DNA from: an uncultured Oscillospiraceae bacterium
GTDB lineage: Bacteria; Bacillota; Clostridia; Oscillospirales; Ruminococcaceae
Length of the DNA stretch: 10,520 nucleotides
Assembly (NCBI GenBank): GCA_900547015.1
Contig: URFD01000058.1
Coordinates: forward strand, 1-10,520
Direction of reading: 5' to 3'
Position numbers and translations under genes: made by a program. This document shows positions 6,529-10,520 of the stretch, piece by piece (position 1 is the stretch's first letter; each line of letters opens with the position of its first letter). The notes under the pieces are model-generated. The model was given only the letters and a program-made list of their open reading frames with translations. It searched no databases and was not told the DNA's origin.

Positions 6529-6545
6529 AGTTTTTTCAAAAAAGA

Positions 6546-6586
6546 ACAAAAAAAATCCAGCATCCTGTTTTTCAGGATACTGGATT
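6546..6586 (-). terminator. Terminator of nagB-radical SAM unit, overlapping the stop codon
   Basis: On the minus strand a 14-bp stem (6573-6586 with 6554-6567, one G-T pair) closes a five-base A loop and is followed by TTTTTTTTGTT. The TGA stop of the radical SAM gene occupies 6574-6572, the top of the stem and first loop base, so the last codons form the 5' arm. No comparable T-run exists on the plus strand. Confidence 0.92.
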
Positions 6587-7531
6587 GGAAGAATCGGGAA
6601 AGTTTTTTCCCTGAAAGCTGTTCCGACGAACCAGCTCTTTGTCGATTTCGTTCATCACGCACAGCTTTTTGAGACTCCACTCCGGCCCGACCAGCGACTC
6701 ACGTTCGCCGTCTCCGGTCACCCGCTGAATGACCATCTGCGGAGGAAGCAGCTCCAGCTGGTCGCAGACAATTCCCACATACTCCTCGCGGGTCAGCAGT
6801 CGGAACTGACCTTGTGCCAGCTGCTGCTCCATGACCGTCCCCTTGAGGACGTGCAGAAGATGGATTTTGATGCTGTGCAGGTGCAGGTGGCTCAAACGCC
6901 GCGCTGTTTCCAGCATCATCTCACGGTCCTCGCCGGGCAGCCCGTCGATGATGTGGACGCAGATGTTGATTCCCCGGTCTGCCAGCTTTTGGTAGCCTTC
7001 CAGAAAATCCGCATAGCTGTGGCAGCGGTTGATTCGTTCCCCTGTCACATCATGGACCGACTGCAAGCCCAGCTCCACCTCCAGATAGGTGCGCTGTGCC
7101 AGCTCTCCGAGGTAATCGGCAATCTCATCGGTGATGCAGTCTGCGCGGGTGGCAATCGCCAAGCCCACCACATCGGGAAAGGAAAGCGCTTCCTCGAACT
7201 TTTCCTTCAGGACCTCCAGCGGTGCATAGGTGTTGGTGTGCGCCTGAAAATAAGGGATATAGACTGCGTCCGGCCACTTCTGGTCCATCACCTGCCGCAC
7301 CTGCTCGAACTGCTCCCGCAGGCTCAGGCTTTGGTCTCCGGCAAAATCTCCGCTTCCGCGTGCGGAGCAGTAGGTACATCCGCCCACACCCTTGCTGCCG
7401 TCAATATTCGGGCAGGTGAACCCCGCATCCAGCGAAATCTTGGCGACCTTTCTGCCGAACTTCTGTTCCAGAAAGTAGGTAAAGGTGTGGTATCGTTTGT
7501 TGGTATTGGAATAGCGAAACGGATTTTCCAT
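6572..7531 (-). CDS. TIGR01212 family radical SAM protein (YtqA/YhcC-like)
   Basis: The 319-residue protein carries Cys40-x11-Cys52-x2-Cys55 in the segment CPNIDGSKGVGGCTYC, the 4Fe-4S site of the Elp3-like radical SAM group, followed by YFQAHTNTY, ATRADCI and ELGLQS. The size and motifs match E. coli YhcC and Bacillus subtilis YtqA. From memory, the Gram-positive member has been assigned to 5-aminomethyl-uridine formation at the tRNA wobble base (name mnmL); I hold that moderately and apply it by homology only. Its ATG is 2 bases after the nagB stop with no Shine-Dalgarno at normal spacing (the nearest AGGAG is 16 bases away), so translation is probably coupled to nagB. The stop codon lies within the terminator hairpin. 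Confidence 0.93.
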   Translation of the reverse strand: MENPFRYSNTNKRYHTFTYFLEQKFGRKVAKISLDAGFTCPNIDGSKGVGGCTYCSARGSGDFAGDQSLSLREQFEQVRQVMDQKWPDAVYIPYFQAHTNTYAPLEVLKEKFEEALSFPDVVGLAIATRADCITDEIADYLGELAQRTYLEVELGLQSVHDVTGERINRCHSYADFLEGYQKLADRGINICVHIIDGLPGEDREMMLETARRLSHLHLHSIKIHLLHVLKGTVMEQQLAQGQFRLLTREEYVGIVCDQLELLPPQMVIQRVTGDGERESLVGPEWSLKKLCVMNEIDKELVRRNSFQGKNFPDSSNPVS

Positions 7532-7533
7532 CG

Positions 7534-8262
7534 TTATTTCAGCAATGCTCCTGCCTGCTCGTCTACGAAGATGGTAACATCCGGATGCAGACGCAGAACG
7601 CTTGCCGGTACCTCCGGTGTGATTGGTCCATAGACAGTGTCATAGATGGTCTGTGCCTTCTTCGGGCCGTTTGCCATCAGGACAATCTTCTTGGCCTTCA
7701 TGATGGTGCCAATACCCATGGTCAGCGCCTTCTTCGGAACATCGTCCATCGACTCGAAGAAGCGTGCATTGGCTTCGATGGTGTTCTGGGTCAAATCGAC
7801 AACATGGGTCTTTTCCGGAAATTCTCCGCATGGCTCGTTAAATGCGATATGGCCATTGTTGCCAATGCCCAGCAGCTGAATGTCCACGCCGCCCATATCT
7901 GCAACGACCTGCTCATAGCGCTCGCACTCTGCCTGCAGGTCTGCCGCTGTTCCGTTCGGAACATTGGTATTTTCCTTGTTGATGTTGATATGGTCAAACA
8001 GGTTGTGATTCATGAAATAGCGGTAGCTCTGGTCGTTGTCTCCGGACAGTCCTGCATACTCGTCAAGGTTGACGGTGCGGACATGGCTGAAATCGATGCG
8101 TCCTTCCTGATACATCTGCACCAGCTCCTGATACATTCCAACCGGGGTAGAGCCGGTAGCCAGACCCAGAACGCTGTCCGGCTTCAGGGTAACCTGAGCA
8201 GCGAAGATGCGGCTGACCAGCTTGCAGATTTCACGATAATCCTTTGCAACTACAACTTTCAT
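7534..8262 (-). CDS. nagB: Glucosamine-6-phosphate deaminase
   Basis: NagB converts glucosamine-6-phosphate to fructose-6-phosphate and ammonia in cytoplasmic amino-sugar catabolism. The 242 residues match the short Gram-positive form. Visible motifs are GLATGSTP (33-40) for phosphate binding, NLDEY with Asp67 as the proton-transfer acid/base, and GIGNNGHIAFNEP with His138 and Glu143. Asn136 stands where E. coli has Asp141; I believe Gram-positive enzymes often have this Asn, so I do not read it as inactivation. The start is ATG at 8262 behind GAGGGAG at 6 bases; a longer frame to 8304 is not supported. Neither nagA nor a NagR-type regulator is adjacent, and the downstream partner is the radical SAM gene. 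Confidence 0.97.
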   Translation of the reverse strand: MKVVVAKDYREICKLVSRIFAAQVTLKPDSVLGLATGSTPVGMYQELVQMYQEGRIDFSHVRTVNLDEYAGLSGDNDQSYRYFMNHNLFDHININKENTNVPNGTAADLQAECERYEQVVADMGGVDIQLLGIGNNGHIAFNEPCGEFPEKTHVVDLTQNTIEANARFFESMDDVPKKALTMGIGTIMKAKKIVLMANGPKKAQTIYDTVYGPITPEVPASVLRLHPDVTIFVDEQAGALLK

Positions 8263-8296
8263 TGAAAACTCCCTCTTTCCTAAACAATATCTTTGG

Positions 8297-8322
8297 TTCG
8301 GCATCTCTTACAAACTGCCGAA
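8297..8322 (-). promoter_or_regulatory. Inverted repeat in the nagB leader
   Basis: TTCGGCA (8297-8303) and TGCCGAA (8316-8322) are perfect 7-bp arms 12 bases apart, between the predicted start site (about 8335) and the ribosome binding site of nagB. It could be an RNA hairpin or a downstream operator. It has no T-run, so it is not a terminator. Confidence 0.45.
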
Positions 8323-8341
8323 AATCGCTTCATCCTTTTCC

Positions 8342-8370
8342 ATTTTACCATAAAGCCGGGACAGGGTCTA
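8342..8370 (-). promoter_or_regulatory. Promoter of nagB-radical SAM, with a possible GntR-type half-site
   Basis: On the minus strand -10 TAAAAT (8342-8347) is preceded by TGG (extended -10) and separated by 17 bp from -35 TAGACC (8365-8370, four of six matches). On the plus strand GGTCTAG (8365-8371) overlaps the -35. It equals one side and the centre of TGGTCTAGACCA, the palindrome bound by DasR/NagR-type GntR regulators of amino-sugar genes, as I recall it; the other half is degenerate. Confidence 0.65.
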
Positions 8371-8393
8371 GGATTTTTTTGCAGCAGTATCCA

Positions 8394-8426
8394 ATAAAAA
8401 AACAGGACTTCCCCGGAAGCCCTGTT
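8394..8426 (-). terminator. Terminator of the SGNH hydrolase-lipoprotein unit
   Basis: On the minus strand AACAGGGCTTCC and GGAAGTCCTGTT pair, with one G-T, around a short G-rich loop, and are followed by TTTTTTTATT. It lies about 17 bases after the lipoprotein stop and before the nagB promoter, cleanly separating the two units. T-runs flank both sides, so it could also work on the plus strand, but no plus-strand gene ends here. Confidence 0.9.
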
Positions 8427-8442
8427 TTTCTCTCTGCTGTGA

Positions 8443-8934
8443 TTATGCTGCCTTGCCGCTAATTGCGTTTTTCAGGACAGTCTTTGCGGTCTCCGCATCC
8501 GGAGAAATGACGACGAACAGATAGCGTCCGTCCTCCATGATGACTGCATTGTTAATCTTGCTCATCTCTTCCGGCTTGTAGTCCTCATAGCGAACCTTCA
8601 AATCGGTGATGCGGTCGTTGATCAGCGCCTTGATTGCCGCTACCTGATTTTCCTCCTTGACCTGGAACATCGCGATTTCATCTGCGTTGCCTGTTGCATA
8701 GTCGCTCATATAGATGGCATAGCTTTCCAGTGTTGTCGGGTCAATGTAGTAGTAATTGTTCAGCGCTGCCTCGCCCTGCTTCTGCATCTTGCTTGCGGAC
8801 AGGTCAATTTTATTGGTCAGGGAGGTGTACACCTCGTCGAAGGAGATATACTTGTCCTTGCCTCCGCAGGCTGCCATGCTCAGAACCATCATCATTGCTG
8901 CCATTGCTACTGCTAAAAATCGTCTCATTTTCAT
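8443..8934 (-). CDS. DUF4358-type lipoprotein
   Basis: The 163-residue protein starts with a lipoprotein signal: MKMRR, a hydrophobic stretch to about residue 20, then a lipobox ending MAAC with Cys23 as the probable lipidated residue. The mature part has YYYIDPTTLESYAIYMSDYA, DEIAMFQVK and a C-terminal VIMEDGRYLFVVISPD segment, as in the DUF4358 family of small Clostridia lipoproteins. Function is unknown; it should sit on the outer face of the membrane. I chose ATG at 8934 (a weak GAGA 8 bases upstream); a TTG at 8946 would be 1 base from AAAGG, and an ATG at 8928 is possible. It follows the SGNH hydrolase by 46 bases with no promoter, so the pair is one transcript. Confidence 0.85.
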   Translation of the reverse strand: MKMRRFLAVAMAAMMMVLSMAACGGKDKYISFDEVYTSLTNKIDLSASKMQKQGEAALNNYYYIDPTTLESYAIYMSDYATGNADEIAMFQVKEENQVAAIKALINDRITDLKVRYEDYKPEEMSKINNAVIMEDGRYLFVVISPDAETAKTVLKNAISGKAA

Positions 8935-8974
8935 AGTTTGTCTCAAGCCTTTCTCACAAATGATGTTTTATCTG

Positions 8975-8996
8975 GATTGCCTACTGCTGGGCAATC
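8975..8996 (-). other. Hairpin spanning the SGNH hydrolase stop codon
   Basis: On the minus strand GATTGCC (8996-8990) and GGCAATC (8981-8975) form a perfect 7-bp stem with an 8-base loop. The TAG stop (8983-8981) lies at the loop/3'-arm junction. No T-run follows, so it is not a terminator. It sits between two co-transcribed genes and could affect mRNA processing or relative expression. Confidence 0.45.
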
Positions 8997-9985
8997 GTGT
9001 GCGTTTTCAGGTAGTCGAACCACTTATTATAGTAAACGCCGCCAAAATGCATTCCGTCCCCGTTGGAGTCCTCCGGCAGACATCCCTTATCATCCTTGAA
9101 GGCGGAAGCCACATCCAGATAATGGACCTTTTCCTTCTCTGCGATGTCCACAATCAGCTCATTGTAGGTGTTGATTTTGGCATTGGAAATATCGTCCCTG
9201 GAATCGTCAAATTTCTGGGTGACCGGCAGAATCGACTGCAAAAAGATTTCGCTGTCCGGGTGCTGCTCCTTGACCTTCTGAACAAATTTGGTGTAGCTGT
9301 CGGTGAAGTGCTGCTCGGTAAACCAGCCCACACCGTTTGCCCCAAACATGATATAAATCTTTTTGGGAGCCGCATCCTTCAGGGCGCCCATCACGGTGGT
9401 GTTGCCTCCGGCGGTACGAATCTGGTCATCGGTAAAAACGGTGTCCAGATTGATTCCCCGTGCCGCAACAACGGTCGCGTTGCTCATGATTTCGTACAGT
9501 TTGATTCCCTCGGTAATCGAATCTCCGACGAAGGCTGCGTCGTCAAAATATTCATCCGACACCTTGAAGCCGGAATTCGGAACCAGCGCCGACGAATTTA
9601 AGATGCGCTCCGAGGTCAGCGTGACCACATCGGTATTTTCAACCGGTGTCTGTGTCACCGTCTGCTTGGATTCCTCTTCCTTCGGCTCTTCGGATTTCTG
9701 GTCTTTTTTGATCACGGCCGGCAGTGCTTCTTCCGGCTGCTCCGGCGGCTGCTCGGGCTCCTGCTGTGAAATCAGCTCGCTCTGTGTCGGTGTTTCCTTT
9801 GGCACATCACCCTGCTGTTCGGCCTTTGCCATCAGATCGTCCCGATGCTTCTGCTGAACCTTTTCCCAATAAACCGCAGCGCCCAGTGCGACCACGACCG
9901 CTGCCAGAAAAACAACTGCAAAGGACAGGACCGCTTTTTTTCTGTCTCGTTTGCGGTGTGCATAGATACTGGATTTGCTGTACAA
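8981..9985 (-). CDS. Membrane-anchored SGNH/GDSL-family hydrolase
   Basis: The 334-residue protein has a basic N-terminus, one membrane segment (about residues 19-40), an acidic Pro/Glu/Gln-rich linker (about 60-115), and an extracytoplasmic SGNH domain. Catalytic blocks are visible: GDS with Ser156 (block I), Gly177 in ARGIN (block II), GANG with Asn217 (block III), and DGMH with Asp310-x2-His313 (block V). Such enzymes remove or transfer acyl groups on cell-wall or surface polysaccharides, but the substrate here is unknown. No MBOAT acyltransferase, the common partner of acetylation systems, lies in the window. The start is TTG at 9985, fixed by GGGGGAG (9991-9997) 5 bases upstream. It is followed by the DUF4358 lipoprotein in the same unit. 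Confidence 0.9.
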   Translation of the reverse strand: MYSKSSIYAHRKRDRKKAVLSFAVVFLAAVVVALGAAVYWEKVQQKHRDDLMAKAEQQGDVPKETPTQSELISQQEPEQPPEQPEEALPAVIKKDQKSEEPKEEESKQTVTQTPVENTDVVTLTSERILNSSALVPNSGFKVSDEYFDDAAFVGDSITEGIKLYEIMSNATVVAARGINLDTVFTDDQIRTAGGNTTVMGALKDAAPKKIYIMFGANGVGWFTEQHFTDSYTKFVQKVKEQHPDSEIFLQSILPVTQKFDDSRDDISNAKINTYNELIVDIAEKEKVHYLDVASAFKDDKGCLPEDSNGDGMHFGGVYYNKWFDYLKTHTIAQQ

Positions 9986-9990
9986 TATGT

Positions 9991-9997
9991 CTCCCCC
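9991..9997 (-). promoter_or_regulatory. Ribosome binding site fixing the SGNH hydrolase TTG start
   Basis: GGGGGAG on the minus strand ends 5 bases before the TTG at 9985-9983. The next residues (MYSKSS, then RKRDRKK) form a sensible cytoplasmic head before the membrane span. I see no better ATG or GTG start nearby. Confidence 0.75.
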
Positions 9998-10046
9998 TTG
10001 TTCGCTCTTTGGTGGCGCTGTTCGCCCATAGAGGTCTTCTTGTTCT

Positions 10047-10074
10047 AGTATACTACAAATGCCCTGAAAAGCAA
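10047..10074 (-). promoter_or_regulatory. Probable promoter of the SGNH hydrolase-lipoprotein unit
   Basis: On the minus strand -10 TATACT (10047-10052) is 16 bp from -35 TTGCTT (10069-10074, three of six matches). The -10 lies inside the perfect 10-bp palindrome TAGTATACTA (10046-10055). The predicted start near 10040 leaves about 55 bases of leader. It is the best candidate in the 284-base gap between this unit and tRNA-Leu; the A/T-rich remainder (about 10075-10179) shows nothing else I can support. Confidence 0.55.
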
Positions 10075-10179
10075 TTATCCAAATGCAATTTTCATAGAAA
10101 TTTCAAAACTCTTACCTCTGTCATTTTTCTGCATTTCATTTTCTTTTTTCCTATGCTTCGACCTTCCTGAGATTTCCTT

Positions 10180-10198
10180 AAAAAAAGTATCAGAAAAA
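10180..10198 (+). promoter_or_regulatory. A-tracts upstream of the tRNA-Leu promoter
   Basis: Runs of 7 A (10180-10186) and 5 A (10194-10198) lie directly upstream of the tRNA-Leu -35. This is the position of an UP element and parallels the A-tracts upstream of the tRNA-Lys promoter. Confidence 0.45.
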
Positions 10199-10200
10199 GC

Positions 10201-10229
10201 TTGACTTTATTTCATATCGATGATATAAT
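10201..10229 (+). promoter_or_regulatory. Strong sigma-A promoter of tRNA-Leu
   Basis: The -35 is TTGACT (10201-10206, five of six matches). A 17-bp spacer ends in TGA (extended -10), followed by a perfect -10 TATAAT (10224-10229). Three bases downstream is CAACGTTG (10233-10240), exactly as at the tRNA-Lys promoter. The predicted start near 10236 leaves a leader of about 34 bases. Confidence 0.92.
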
Positions 10230-10269
10230 AGACAACGTTGAAACGACATAACCGTTTTGACACTAATAT

Positions 10270-10353
10270 GCGAGTGTGCTGGAATAGGCAGACAGGCACG
10301 TTTGAGGGGCGTGTGTCTTCGACGTACGAGTTCAAGTCTCGTCACTCGCACCA
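10270..10353 (+). tRNA. tRNA-Leu (anticodon GAG)
   Basis: A class II tRNA of 84 bases including an encoded CCA. The acceptor arms GCGAGTG and CACTCGC pair perfectly over 7 bp, followed by discriminator A. The D arm contains the leucine-type GGAATAGGCAGAC. The anticodon stem CACGT/GCGTG (one T-G pair) encloses loop TTGAGGG, giving anticodon GAG for CUC and CUU. A short variable arm (GTC-TTC-GAC) and a T stem ACGAG/CTCGT with TTCAAGT complete it. It aligns well with E. coli tRNA-Leu(GAG) across the anticodon arm. It has its own promoter and terminator. Confidence 0.96.
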
Positions 10354-10388
10354 AAAGCGATCTGGGCAATAGCTCAGGTCGCTTTTTT
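10354..10388 (+). terminator. Rho-independent terminator of tRNA-Leu
   Basis: Directly after the CCA, GCGATCTGGGC (10357-10367) pairs with GCTCAGGTCGC (10372-10382) over 11 bp with two G-T pairs around an AATA loop, followed by TTTTTTG. The AAA before the stem can pair with the T-run. Confidence 0.93.
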
Positions 10389-10434
10389 GTTTTCTGCTTT
10401 CCTTTCTCCTTGGCTCACCTTTCCCTGCCTTTTG

Positions 10435-10476
10435 CGCAATTTTCTTCCGCCGCGATTGCAAGCGGCACAAATTGCG
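10435..10476 (+). repeat. Nested inverted repeat over the right-edge promoter
   Basis: CGCAATTT (10435-10442) and AAATTGCG (10469-10476) are perfect 8-bp arms 26 bases apart, with an inner CCGC/GCGG pair. The repeat covers the -35 and most of the spacer of the promoter at 10456-10484, so it could be an operator. As RNA it would lie upstream of the start site and so not be transcribed from that promoter. Confidence 0.45.
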
Positions 10477-10484
10477 TTTATAAT
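10456..10484 (+). promoter_or_regulatory. Rightward promoter for a gene beyond the window
   Basis: -35 TTGCAA (10456-10461, four of six matches), a 17-bp spacer and a perfect -10 TATAAT (10479-10484) predict a start near 10491. No start codon with a ribosome binding site follows within the remaining 30 bases, so the gene lies past the edge. Between the tRNA-Leu terminator and this promoter I see only pyrimidine-rich sequence without a gene. Confidence 0.75.
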
Positions 10485-10520
10485 AAGGCTGATGGGTTTG
10501 GAAACAGTTTTCTTTACAGA

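Noticed and set aside
6812..8265. Two plus-strand open frames (6812-7633 and 7585-8265) antisense to the radical SAM gene and nagB
   Set aside because: Both are shadows of well-recognised minus-strand genes and lack initiation signals.
8263..8341. A glmS-type ribozyme or other known riboswitch in the nagB leader
   Set aside because: The leader is only about 73 bases with one simple inverted repeat, too small for the glmS fold, and nagB is not a usual target.
8756..9601. A plus-strand open frame spanning the lipoprotein and SGNH genes
   Set aside because: It crosses two genes and their gap in antisense, with no domain, while the minus-strand proteins have a lipobox and SGNH catalytic blocks.
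9724..10170. A plus-strand open frame over the SGNH hydrolase start and upstream gap
   Set aside because: Most of it is antisense to the hydrolase and the rest is A/T-rich intergenic DNA, with no ribosome binding site and no recognisable sequence.
10256..10261. A second TTGACA -35 box just upstream of tRNA-Leu
   Set aside because: A -10 at 16-18 bp would fall inside the tRNA coding region and no matching hexamer is there. The promoter at 10201-10229 explains transcription.

Overview
The window looks like chromosomal core DNA of a mid-GC Gram-positive anaerobe of the Clostridia. An Oscillospirales/Butyricicoccaceae-like gut Firmicute is my guess from gene content, a DUF4358 lipoprotein, AGGAGG-type ribosome binding sites and occasional TTG starts; I could not test it by search. 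There are eight credible protein genes and two tRNA genes. I see no mobile element, CRISPR array or prophage gene.

Layout. At the left edge a tRNA-Lys(UUU) gene reads leftward from a consensus sigma-A promoter and ends at a strong terminator. recG reads rightward from its own promoter and meets pncB (nicotinate phosphoribosyltransferase, minus strand) at a shared, perfect 16-bp terminator hairpin. All remaining protein genes are on the minus strand. Reading leftward from about 6.5 kb, one promoter serves an HD-domain hydrolase, a TauE/SafE-type permease and a cytoplasmic zinc-phospholipase-C-fold protein; pncB follows after about 100 bases and may or may not belong to the same transcript. A second unit, from about 8.35 kb, holds nagB and a TIGR01212-type radical SAM protein only 2 bases apart, and its terminator hairpin includes the last stop codon. 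A third unit, from about 10.05 kb, holds a membrane-anchored SGNH/GDSL hydrolase and a DUF4358 lipoprotein, and also ends at a terminator. At the right edge a tRNA-Leu(GAG) gene reads rightward from a near-consensus promoter to its own terminator. A further rightward promoter, set in an inverted repeat, fires toward a gene beyond the window.

Functionally the region mixes housekeeping tasks: replication-fork repair (recG), NAD salvage (pncB), amino-sugar catabolism (nagB), probable tRNA wobble modification (radical SAM), cell-envelope ester chemistry (SGNH hydrolase plus lipoprotein) and translation (two tRNAs).

I did not find a clearly new defence or catalytic system. The most striking unexplained pattern is that the two tRNA promoters, 10 kb apart on opposite strands, share TGATATAAT-N3-CAACGTTG-N-AA at identical spacing. 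This puts an 8-bp palindrome over the predicted transcription start of both, while the other promoters I identified here lack it. Secondary points are a possible NagR/DasR-type operator half-site at the nagB promoter, the structured leader of the HD operon, and stop codons buried in hairpins.
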